From contig JACDHN010000034.1 of NCBI GenBank assembly GCA_013821025.1, positions 1-12,128 of the forward strand: DNA of 12,128 nucleotides. The letters run 5' to 3'. Of this stretch, positions 6,532 to 12,128 are shown piece by piece; the first letter of the stretch is position 1, and the number at the start of each line of letters is the position of its first letter. A model generated the notes under the pieces. The model made no database searches, had not been told where the DNA came from, and saw only the letters and a list, made by a program, of their open reading frames with translations. A program made the translations under genes and the position numbers. Origin of the DNA: Acidimicrobiia bacterium (lineage in GTDB: Bacteria > Actinomycetota > Acidimicrobiia > Acidimicrobiales > Ilumatobacteraceae).

Positions 6532-6934
6532 AGGTCAGGGCGGCTGTACAGGCGGCTGCGCAGGTGGAGGCGGCGACTTGTGTGAAGCGACGCAACACTT
6601 CGGCGTGACGCACGAGCCGTTTCGCCTGATGGCGGGAACGACCACCACCGGGACCGAGCAGGATGATCGGGTCCTGGCCCCGGCCGGCGTCGAAGAAGGT
6701 CTTGGCTCGTTCTGCCAGGGCCAGCTCGACGCGCGGTACCTGGGACCGCGTTCGACGCAACGCCGAGGCCACTGGTCCTAGCTGGTCCTGGCGGCACGAC
6801 GACGCATCCACCGTGGCCAACAGCGCGGTCGCTTGGTCGATGCGATCGAGGATCGACGAGCTTTCGTCACCGGTCGTGGGACCGGCTACGTCGACGGTGT
6901 CCTGCCGTATGGCATCGAGTTCGGTGACGCTCAT
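6530..6934 (-). pseudogene. DUF222/13E12-type fragment, C-terminus missing
   Basis: A 134-codon minus-strand frame from ATG 6934. Its middle (RVELALAERAKTFFDAGRG and GGRSRHQAKRLVRHAEVLRR, about 68-116) resembles the N-terminal part of DUF222/13E12-repeat proteins, which usually run to 400 residues or more and often end in an HNH nuclease domain. Here everything after the first DUF222 segment is gone. The last 20 residues are Ala/Thr/Cys-rich and come from the imperfect 12-bp repeat at 6539-6562, and the frame ends against the hairpin of the diiron gene. I therefore read it as a remnant of a multicopy family, not an active nuclease. The family match is by eye and weak; an unrelated small hypothetical protein is the alternative. 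Confidence 0.45.
6539..6562. repeat. Imperfect tandem 12-bp repeat at the fragment's end
   Basis: GGCGGCTGTACA (6539-6550) is followed by GGCGGCTGCGCA (6551-6562), two units differing at two positions. A further related GGTGGAGGCGGC follows. It sits exactly where similarity of the minus-strand DUF222-like fragment is lost, so it may mark the join left by a deletion. Confidence 0.4.
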
Positions 6935-6936
6935 CG

Positions 6937-6951
6937 TCTCGTCCTACGAGA
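6937..6951. repeat. Short perfect inverted repeat upstream of the fragment
   Basis: TCTCGT (6937-6942) and ACGAGA (6946-6951) pair perfectly around a 3-nt centre. The site is only 2-17 bp upstream of the minus-strand ATG at 6934 and overlaps a TAGGAC sequence that resembles a -10 box. It could be an operator for the former gene or a small hairpin. Confidence 0.35.
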
Positions 6952-6987
6952 GGAGATTGATCAGGGTCGACCGAACGGCCGAGGCGT

Positions 6988-7018
6988 GATCACCGGCTGC
7001 CGCACGTGGCCGGTGATC
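6988..7018. terminator. 10-bp perfect inverted repeat (hairpin 1 of 3)
   Basis: GATCACCGGC (6988-6997) pairs perfectly with GCCGGTGATC (7009-7018) across 11 nt. Wobble pairs could extend the stem inward. It lies about 70 nt downstream of the SCO6745-family stop on the minus strand. A transcription terminator for that gene is the simplest reading, though there is no T-run on either side. Confidence 0.45.
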
Positions 7019-7025
7019 GATGCTG

Positions 7026-7047
7026 CACACCTTAGAGAAGGGGTGTG
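7026..7047. repeat. 6-bp inverted repeat (hairpin 2 of 3)
   Basis: CACACC (7026-7031) pairs perfectly with GGTGTG (7042-7047) around a 10-nt, partly A-rich centre. It starts 7 nt after the previous inverted repeat and ends 6 nt before the next. Confidence 0.4.
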
Positions 7048-7053
7048 ACAGTG

Positions 7054-7081
7054 CGACGACGTCCCGGTCGGTAGGTCGTCG
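7054..7081 (-). terminator. 7-bp inverted repeat next to the SCO6745-family stop (hairpin 3 of 3)
   Basis: CGACGAC (7054-7060) pairs with GTCGTCG (7075-7081) across 14 nt. On the minus strand it begins 6 nt after the stop codon ending at 7088, a normal place for a terminator hairpin. No T-run follows. Confidence 0.45.
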
Positions 7082-7087
7082 TCGAAG

Positions 7088-7954
7088 TCACCGGCTGAGG
7101 TCGAGACCGATCGGGGAGATCAGCGGGACGTCGCCTGCGGCGACCACCGCGTCGGCGAGCGGCGTGACGGCGGCGAGCAGCTGTTCGATCTCAGCGTCGT
7201 CCAGCGTCTCGTACGCAGCGAGCGCCGACCGATCGGTGCGATCTTCGATGTCGGCCTTCAATGCCAGGCCTCGTTCCGTCAACTTGCCGGTCGCCGCCAT
7301 GAGGCCACGGGTCTTGAGGCCCTCGGCCATGGCATCCCATTCGGCGTCGTCGTAGTCGCGTGCCCTGGCGAGCACCTCGCGTGGGGGCCCGCCTGCGGCC
7401 GAATGCACGACATTCGCCTCCCTTCCCCCGATACCGGCCGCGACGAGAGCTGCGACGTGTCCGTCGCCGCGGTGCTCGCGAAGCAGCGTTGCGGCGTGCC
7501 AGAGTGCAGCGAGTGGTTCCTCGGGCCAGGTGACGGCGAGGTTGGATGCGAACAACGCCCGACCTGCCATCGGCGCAGCGCGCGCTGCGCGGCCCGCCAA
7601 AGCGGCCGCCGTCGCCACGTCGGCGCTGTCGGCGACGTCCCCCAAGACCCGCCGCAGCGATCGTACCGATCCGCTGAGCCGAGCATCGAGAGCTGCGCTT
7701 GGTTCGGCGAAACTCCACGCATCGGGCAGCGCCTTTGTCACTCGCGCTGGCGAGAAGTTGTAGAACAACGCAGTCACCACCTCGGGTCCTGCGGGGCCGA
7801 GTGGCGCCGCACGGCCGGCGAAGTAGCCCATCCAGAACCCGCGGTAGCCGGCCGCATCGAGCGCCTCTCGCGCCTCGGGAGCGAAGTAGGTGACGACATG
7901 GATCGGTTCGAGCTGGCGCCAGATGTCGCGAGCCAGCTGCTGGTTCCGCGTCAT
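7088..7954 (-). CDS. SCO6745-family protein, function unknown
   Basis: A 288-residue protein. The stretch EPIHVVTYFAPEAREAL (16-32), then GFWMGYFAGRAAPLGPAGPEVV (39-60) and TALFYNFSP (61-69), is the signature of the SCO6745 (SalK-like) family, abundant in actinobacteria and without a proven function. The C-terminal half (about 215-270) is helical with a GLMAATGKLTERGLALKADIEDRTD stretch that looks like a winged-helix segment, so DNA or ligand binding is conceivable. No signal peptide or membrane segment is seen. I chose ATG 7954 because residues then align with the usual family N-terminus. ATG 7969 (five residues longer, with AGCAGG directly before it) is an alternative. It is divergent from the methyltransferase gene, and hairpins follow its stop. 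Confidence 0.82.
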   Translation of the reverse strand: MTRNQQLARDIWRQLEPIHVVTYFAPEAREALDAAGYRGFWMGYFAGRAAPLGPAGPEVVTALFYNFSPARVTKALPDAWSFAEPSAALDARLSGSVRSLRRVLGDVADSADVATAAALAGRAARAAPMAGRALFASNLAVTWPEEPLAALWHAATLLREHRGDGHVAALVAAGIGGREANVVHSAAGGPPREVLARARDYDDAEWDAMAEGLKTRGLMAATGKLTERGLALKADIEDRTDRSALAAYETLDDAEIEQLLAAVTPLADAVVAAGDVPLISPIGLDLSR

Positions 7955-8045
7955 CGTGCCAGTGTGCATCCTGCTCACACTGGTCGACGAGCCGTGTGGC
8001 GCCACCTGCGCACCGGCGCCGAAGGTCGTGCGGTCGATTGGTCTG

Positions 8046-8064
8046 ATACAAGTGCAATACAAGT
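8046..8064. promoter_or_regulatory. Direct repeat ATACAAGT x2 in the divergent control region
   Basis: Identical ATACAAGT copies at 8046-8053 and 8057-8064 are 11 bp apart, about one helical turn, so a protein could bind both on one DNA face. They cover the -35 region of the methyltransferase promoter and lie about 95 bp upstream of the SCO6745-family start. A regulator of one or both genes is the likely user, but none is encoded next to them. Confidence 0.45.
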
Positions 8065-8069
8065 TCTGC

Positions 8070-8075
8070 TAGCGT
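8070..8075 (+). promoter_or_regulatory. Possible -10 box of tam, leaderless start
   Basis: TAGCGT is followed by 7 nt and then GTG at 8083, the same spacing as for the TetR gene. Translation would be leaderless; there is no convincing Shine-Dalgarno sequence. The -35 position falls in the ATACAAGT repeats and does not match consensus, so activation by a bound protein is possible. Confidence 0.5.
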
Positions 8076-8082
8076 TGAACGG

Positions 8083-8868
8083 GTGACGTGGAATCCAGAT
8101 CAGTACCATCGCTTCGCGGAGGAGCGGGCGCGCCCGTTCTGGGATCTGATCGGCCTGATCGAGACCGATCCTCCTATCGAGCGCGCCGTCGATCTGGGTT
8201 GTGGCTCGGGTGAGCTGACGGCCGAGGCGGCGCGCCGCCTCGGCGTGTCGAAGATGCTTGGGCTGGACTCATCGCAGCAGATGCTCGCTGCCGCGGGAAA
8301 GCAAGATGACGGCCGCACGACCTTCGCCGTGGGGGATTTGTCCACGTGGAGCGATGACGGCGCCGTCGACCTGGTGCTGGCCGCCGCCAGCCTTCAATGG
8401 GTCCCCGATCACGTCGACGTGCTTGCCCGATGGACCGCGTCGTTGGCAGCGGGGGGACAGCTCGCCGTGCAGGTACCGGACAACGGCGTGCATCCGTCGC
8501 ACCAGATCGCCACGGAGCTGGGCCAGGTGGAGCCGTTTCGATCGGCAATGGAGGGCGACGTGCCCGTCGACCCCACCGTTGCCAACGTGCTCGAGCCTCA
8601 GGAATACGCCGAGACATTGTTCGAGCTCGGCTACGAGCGCCAACTCGTGCGGTTGCAGGTCTACGGCCCGGTGCTCGACTCGACGAAGGACGTGGCTGAG
8701 TGGATGAGGGGCACGAGCCTGACGCGCTACTTCGCCCGCTTGCCCGAGGCGCTGCACGAGCCGCTGGTGGATGAGTACCGGCACCGGGTGGTCGCGCAGC
8801 TCGGGGACCGCAGCCCGTACTACTTCGCGTTCCGAAGGATCTTGTTCTGGGGACGGCGACCCGGCTGA
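8083..8868 (+). CDS. tam: Trans-aconitate 2-methyltransferase
   Basis: A 261-residue S-adenosylmethionine-dependent methyltransferase. The family reaction methylates trans-aconitate, a spontaneous by-product of the citrate cycle that inhibits aconitase. The family-specific opening WNPDQYHRFAEERARPFWDL (3-22) is followed by SAM motif I DLGCGSGE (37-44), the acidic end of strand 2 (GLDSS, 60-64), GD at 84-85, and AASLQWVPDH (101-110). The VQVPDNGVHPSH stretch (129-140) is typical of Tam and separates it from generic methyltransferases. Length is close to the roughly 250 residues of E. coli Tam. GTG 8083 is supported by the TAGCGT box 7 nt upstream. It is soluble and cytoplasmic. dapA follows after 14 nt in the same direction but has its own possible promoter. 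Confidence 0.87.
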   Translation: MTWNPDQYHRFAEERARPFWDLIGLIETDPPIERAVDLGCGSGELTAEAARRLGVSKMLGLDSSQQMLAAAGKQDDGRTTFAVGDLSTWSDDGAVDLVLAAASLQWVPDHVDVLARWTASLAAGGQLAVQVPDNGVHPSHQIATELGQVEPFRSAMEGDVPVDPTVANVLEPQEYAETLFELGYERQLVRLQVYGPVLDSTKDVAEWMRGTSLTRYFARLPEALHEPLVDEYRHRVVAQLGDRSPYYFAFRRILFWGRRPG

Positions 8869-8870
8869 CG

Positions 8871-8876
8871 TACCAT
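8871..8876 (+). promoter_or_regulatory. Possible -10 box of dapA
   Basis: TACCAT, fitting TANNNT, lies in the 14-bp gap after the tam stop and 6 nt before ATG 8883. It would let dapA and rnj be transcribed independently of tam as a leaderless message. No -35 at proper spacing is recognised. Confidence 0.4.
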
Positions 8877-8882
8877 GCGGTG

Positions 8883-9773
8883 ATGGCACGATTCGGACGG
8901 ATGATGACGGCGATGGTGACGCCGTTCGACGATGACGGCGACCTCGACGTGGACGGCGCGGCGTCGCTGGCGCGGTGGCTGCAGGAGCAGGGCAACGAGG
9001 GTTTGGTGGTGTGCGGCACCACGGGCGAGTCGCCGACCCTCACCGACGACGAGAAGCTGAGCCTGTTCGAGGTGGTCAGCGAGGCGGTCACCGTGCCGGT
9101 GATCGCCGGCTCGACCGGCAACGACACCGCCCATTCGTGCCATCTCAGCATCGAAGCCTCCAAACGGGGCGTGGCAGGCATCCTCGCCCTGTGCCCGTAC
9201 TACAACCGGCCGTCGCAGGCCGGCATCGAACGGCACCTGCAGGCCATCGCCGGGGTCACCGAACTGCCGTTGATGATCTACGACATCCCGATACGCACCG
9301 GACGCAAGATCGATACGGCGGTGCTCAACCGCCTGGCGCACGAGGTGCCCAACGTCGTTGCCGTCAAGGACGCCACCGCCAACCCCGCCGAGACGGCCCG
9401 GCTGATCGCCACAGCTCCGGACGGGTTCGAGGTGTACAGCGGCGACGATGCGTTCACGCTGGCACTGCTAGCGGTCGGTGCTGTCGGCACGGTCAGCGTC
9501 GCAGGCCACTGGGTCACCCCCGTTCACGTCGAGATGCTCGACGCCTGGGAAGCCGGCGACACGGCCGAAGCTCGCCGGCTGAACGCCGTGATGCTGCCCA
9601 GTTTCGCCTTCGAGACCGGCGACGACTGCCCGAACCCCGGACCATCCAAGGCGATGCTGCGCACCCTCGGGCAACCGGCCGGCCATTGCCGCCCACCGAT
9701 GGGCCCGGATTCCGACGGGCTCGAGGACGAGGCTCGCCGCATCTACGAGGCGCTGCAGGTGGCCCGTGGCTGA
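8883..9773 (+). CDS. dapA: 4-hydroxy-tetrahydrodipicolinate synthase
   Basis: A 296-residue aldolase-type TIM-barrel enzyme. It condenses pyruvate with aspartate semialdehyde, the first committed step toward diaminopimelate and lysine. The Schiff-base lysine is Lys162 (VAVKDAT), the catalytic tyrosine Tyr133 (LMIYDIP), the substrate-binding arginine Arg138, and the Thr-Thr of CGTTGES is at 46-47; SGDD also matches. All key residues are present, and length is normal (E. coli DapA has 292). ATG 8883 is preferred because TACCAT lies 6 nt upstream; GTG 8880 directly before it would add one residue. The 3' end overlaps rnj by 8 nt. The C-terminus has an unusual DDCPNPGPSK stretch (247-256), but family members vary here. 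Related NAL-family aldolases are less likely given the neighbours. Confidence 0.92.
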   Translation: MARFGRMMTAMVTPFDDDGDLDVDGAASLARWLQEQGNEGLVVCGTTGESPTLTDDEKLSLFEVVSEAVTVPVIAGSTGNDTAHSCHLSIEASKRGVAGILALCPYYNRPSQAGIERHLQAIAGVTELPLMIYDIPIRTGRKIDTAVLNRLAHEVPNVVAVKDATANPAETARLIATAPDGFEVYSGDDAFTLALLAVGAVGTVSVAGHWVTPVHVEMLDAWEAGDTAEARRLNAVMLPSFAFETGDDCPNPGPSKAMLRTLGQPAGHCRPPMGPDSDGLEDEARRIYEALQVARG

Positions 9774-11523
9774 ACCGTCATACAGCGGGGGCGGCGCCCC
9801 CGCGCCCCATCGCCGTGCGGCTCCCTCGCGGTCGGGCGCCCGGACGGCGTCTACGACGCCGATCCGCATCGTCTTCCTCGGCGGCCTGGGCGAGATCGGC
9901 CGCAACTGCATGGCCATCGAGCAGGGCGACGGCGATGCCCGCCAGATCCTGCTCATCGATTGCGGGCTGATGTTCCCGGGCCCCGAGATGCGCGGCATCG
10001 ATCTCGTGCTCCCGGACTTCTCGTACCTGATCGAGCACGCCGACAAGCTCGTCGGACTCGTCGCAACCCATGGGCACGAAGATCACATCGGTGGCATCTC
10101 GTACTTGTTGCGCGACGCCTCGTTCCCGATCTACGGATCGGCGCTCACGTTGGGCCTGGCCCGCAACCGCATCGAAGAAGCGGGCCTGCTCGACAAGACG
10201 GAGCTCGTCGCCGTCGCCGACGGGGCCCGGATACGGATCGGGCTGTTCGACGTGGAGTTCGTGGCGGTGACGCACAGCGTTCCGCACGCCCACGCCATCA
10301 TCGTGCACACTCCTCAGGGCGCCATCGTGCACTCCGGCGACTACAAGCTCGACTTGACGCCCGTTGACGGCCGGCACACGGACCTGGCGCGATTTGGCGA
10401 GCTGGCCAAGACGTCAGGTATCCGGCTGCTGATGTCGGACTCGACCAACGCCGAGGAGCCGGGGCACGCCCCGAGCGAGACGAGTGTCGGCGGCGTGCTG
10501 CGGTCGCTGTTCGCCGCCAACCGCGGTCGGCGTGTCATCACCGCCAGCTTCGCCAGCCACCTGCACCGCATCCAACAGATCGCCGACGCCGCGATCGACA
10601 GCGGCCGCAAGGTGGCGACACTCGGCCTCAGCATGCGCAAGAACGTTCGGCTCGGGATCGAGCTCGGCGTGTTGTCGATCCCGGAGTCATCACTCGTCGA
10701 TATCGAGGACATCGCCGCCTACGAGCCTGGCGAGATCTGCGTGATCTCCACAGGCTCCCAGGGCGAGCCGATGTCGGCGTTGTCGCTGCTGGCCAGGGGT
10801 GAGAACAAATGGGTCAAGCTCACCGACACCGACACCGTGATCCTGTCCAGCCACGCCATCCCCGGCAACGAGATGAACGTGAACCAGGTCATCGACGGGA
10901 TGCTACGGGCCGGCGCCGACGTGGTGCACTCTGGCGTGTACGACGTGCACGCCACAGGGCATGCGCAGGCCGACGACATCAAGACCTACCTCTCGGTGCT
11001 GCAGCCCGAGTGGTACATCCCGATCCACGGCGAGTTCCGCCACCTCGTGGCGAATGGTCGGCTCGGCGAGGTGATGGGCGTCCCTCGCGACCGGATCCTG
11101 GCTTGTGAGGATGGCGACGTGGTGGAGCTCACCGATCGCGGCGTGGCGCGCACCGGCCGGGTGCCGGCCGGCTACCTCTACGTCGACGGCATCGTCGGCG
11201 ACGTCGGGTCAGGTGTGCTGCGCGACCGGCGCGTGCTGTCCGAGGAGGGTGTCGTCGTGGTCGTCGTCACCGTCGACACCCAGACCGGCAAGGTGCTGAC
11301 CGGCCCCGAGATCATCACCAGAGGATGGGTCTACGCCCCGGAGGCCGAGGCGCTGCTCGACGAGGCGTGCGACCGGGTTGCCCAGACGGTCGAGGCGTCG
11401 CTGGCGAACGGCGTCAAGGACGTTGAGGCCTTGGAGCTCGATGTCCGGCGCGTGGCGCAGAAGTTCGTGAACGAACGCACGAGGCGGCGCCCGATGATCG
11501 TGCCCGTCGTCATGGAAGCGTGA
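9766..11523 (+). CDS. rnj: Ribonuclease J
   Basis: A 585-residue metallo-beta-lactamase/beta-CASP ribonuclease that processes and degrades RNA (endonuclease and 5'-3' exonuclease in characterised members). The fold starts at IRIVFLGGLGEIGRN (33-47). Zinc ligands are visible in THGHEDHIGG (His102, His104, Asp106, His107), His174 (SVPHA) and Asp192 (HSGDYK). The beta-CASP part contains SDSTNAE (224-230), STGSQGEPMSAL (328-339), HATGHA (395-400) and IPIHGEF (418-424), followed by a C-terminal domain. Residues 1-32 are a Gly/Ala/Pro/Arg/Ser-rich, probably disordered extension not part of the fold. GTG 9766 follows AGGTGG (9757-9762) and overlaps the dapA end by 8 nt, suggesting translational coupling. 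The dapA-rnj pairing is known from Mycobacterium. Confidence 0.93.
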   Translation: MAEPSYSGGGAPAPHRRAAPSRSGARTASTTPIRIVFLGGLGEIGRNCMAIEQGDGDARQILLIDCGLMFPGPEMRGIDLVLPDFSYLIEHADKLVGLVATHGHEDHIGGISYLLRDASFPIYGSALTLGLARNRIEEAGLLDKTELVAVADGARIRIGLFDVEFVAVTHSVPHAHAIIVHTPQGAIVHSGDYKLDLTPVDGRHTDLARFGELAKTSGIRLLMSDSTNAEEPGHAPSETSVGGVLRSLFAANRGRRVITASFASHLHRIQQIADAAIDSGRKVATLGLSMRKNVRLGIELGVLSIPESSLVDIEDIAAYEPGEICVISTGSQGEPMSALSLLARGENKWVKLTDTDTVILSSHAIPGNEMNVNQVIDGMLRAGADVVHSGVYDVHATGHAQADDIKTYLSVLQPEWYIPIHGEFRHLVANGRLGEVMGVPRDRILACEDGDVVELTDRGVARTGRVPAGYLYVDGIVGDVGSGVLRDRRVLSEEGVVVVVVTVDTQTGKVLTGPEIITRGWVYAPEAEALLDEACDRVAQTVEASLANGVKDVEALELDVRRVAQKFVNERTRRRPMIVPVVMEA

Positions 11524-11580
11524 CGCCCCCAGGAACGGCCGGGGCCGCCCGAGTGCCCGTCCCGCCAGCGACCTGATCGG

Positions 11581-11586
11581 TAACGT
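11581..11586 (+). promoter_or_regulatory. Possible -10 box of ftsK
   Basis: TAACGT fits TANNNT and lies 10 nt before ATG 11597, giving a predicted leader of only a few nucleotides. It lies in the 73-bp gap after rnj. The match is weak and ftsK may also be reached by read-through from rnj, as no convincing terminator is seen between them. Confidence 0.3.
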
Positions 11587-11596
11587 GGCAGGCGAC

Positions 11597-12128
11597 ATGG
11601 CCACCTGGGGTCGACGCAACGACCGACGACGAACACCGAGCCCAAGGACGCCTGCGCGGACCGAACGCGCGTCACGGACGACGAAGCAATACCCGGTCAC
11701 CGAGAAGTCGGAGCTGCGCAACGCCGTCGAAGGCCGCGAACACGACTTCATCGGGTTTGGACTCGTCGCCGTCGGTGTGCTCCTCGGTCTTGCCATCTAC
11801 TTCGGGCTGGCCGGACCGCTCGGCCGGGGCATCGAGATCGTCATCGGCTGGTTCGCCGGGCTCGGCCGCTTTGCCGTCCCAGTGGCACTGATCGCCGTCG
11901 GCGTCGCCTTCATTCGCGACGGCAAGGCGGCGGCGCCGGTCCGTCTGGCCCTTGGCTGGATGCTGCTTGCCGCAGCGGGTCTCGGCCTGCTGCACCTGAT
12001 CAATGGGCCGGATCGCGTGACGGCCAGCTTCGATGCCGTCGGAGACGCAGGAGGGTGGGTCGGGGCGCTGCTGGCCGAACCGCTGAGGGCTTTGCTCGCT
12101 GTTGCCGGAGCCGTCGTCGTGCTGGTGG
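11597..12128 (+). CDS. ftsK: DNA translocase FtsK, N-terminal membrane part (cut by window edge)
   Basis: The frame is open to the right edge (177 codons visible). A short basic, Arg/Thr/Pro-rich cytoplasmic N-terminus (1-35) is followed by the EGREHDFIGFGLVAVGVLLGL segment (45-65) that opens the four-helix FtsK/SpoIIIE membrane domain. Hydrophobic segments are near 51-72, 81-105, 114-134 and, starting before the cut, about 158-177. The family anchors at the division septum and pumps chromosome ends through it, using a C-terminal ATPase motor that lies outside the window. The order dapA, rnj, then ftsK matches that in M. tuberculosis, which strengthens the call. ATG 11597 is chosen; GTG 11585, in frame, would add four residues. 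Confidence 0.85.
   Translation, partial: MATWGRRNDRRRTPSPRTPARTERASRTTKQYPVTEKSELRNAVEGREHDFIGFGLVAVGVLLGLAIYFGLAGPLGRGIEIVIGWFAGLGRFAVPVALIAVGVAFIRDGKAAAPVRLALGWMLLAAAGLGLLHLINGPDRVTASFDAVGDAGGWVGALLAEPLRALLAVAGAVVVLV

Noticed and set aside
6494..7087. Mobile element or new defence system in the gene-poor stretch
   Set aside because: No transposase, integrase, terminal inverted repeats with target duplication, or toxin-antitoxin pair could be read on either strand. Only the DUF222-like fragment and the hairpins are supported.
7955..8062. Extended start (TTG 8062) for the SCO6745-family protein
   Set aside because: The extra 36 residues do not resemble the family, and they would run through the ATACAAGT control region of tam.
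11536..11547. GC palindrome after rnj as a terminator
   Set aside because: CGGCC and GGCCG are separated by only 2 nt, too tight for a good hairpin loop, and no T-run follows. Read-through toward ftsK is as likely.

Overview
The window reads as chromosomal DNA from a high-GC actinobacterium. An Acidimicrobiia (Ilumatobacter-like) origin is my best guess, by inference only. Supporting signs are strong GC bias at third codon positions, GTG starts, start codons lying 6-8 nt downstream of TANNNT boxes as in leaderless transcripts, a UPF0182 membrane protein, an SCO6745-family protein, a DUF222-like remnant, and the dapA-rnj-ftsK gene order known from actinobacteria such as Mycobacterium tuberculosis. 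I see no insertion sequence, phage gene, CRISPR array, tRNA or rRNA.

Layout, left to right. (1) Positions 1-310, minus strand: the N-terminus of a lipoprotein with a pentapeptide-repeat linker, cut by the window edge. (2) Positions 409-2035, plus strand: a two-gene polysaccharide ABC exporter (Wzm-type permease and Wzt-type ATPase, ATGA overlap). It is preceded by a possible 9-codon leaderless ORF that also ends in an ATGA overlap. (3) Positions 2045-4675, minus strand: a UPF0182 protein with seven membrane segments and a large extracytoplasmic domain. It converges on the exporter and diverges from (4). (4) Positions 4739-6531, plus strand: a TetR-type regulator with a near-consensus promoter and a possible operator, followed by a ferritin-like diiron protein and a hairpin. 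(5) Positions 6530-7087: no intact gene, but a DUF222-like fragment and a cluster of inverted repeats. (6) Positions 7088-8868: an SCO6745-family gene (minus) divergent from a trans-aconitate 2-methyltransferase gene (plus), with a duplicated ATACAAGT motif between them. (7) Positions 8871-12128, plus strand: dapA overlapping rnj (RNase J), then the start of ftsK, cut by the right edge.

Functionally, the right end is housekeeping: lysine/diaminopimelate synthesis, RNA processing and chromosome segregation. The left and middle are cell-envelope and small accessory metabolic units. The TetR-diiron pair looks like a self-contained regulated unit. I found no convincing new multi-gene system. The most unusual signals are regulatory: the leaderless mini-ORF before the exporter, the recurring leaderless start geometry, and the inverted-repeat cluster at 6937-7081.
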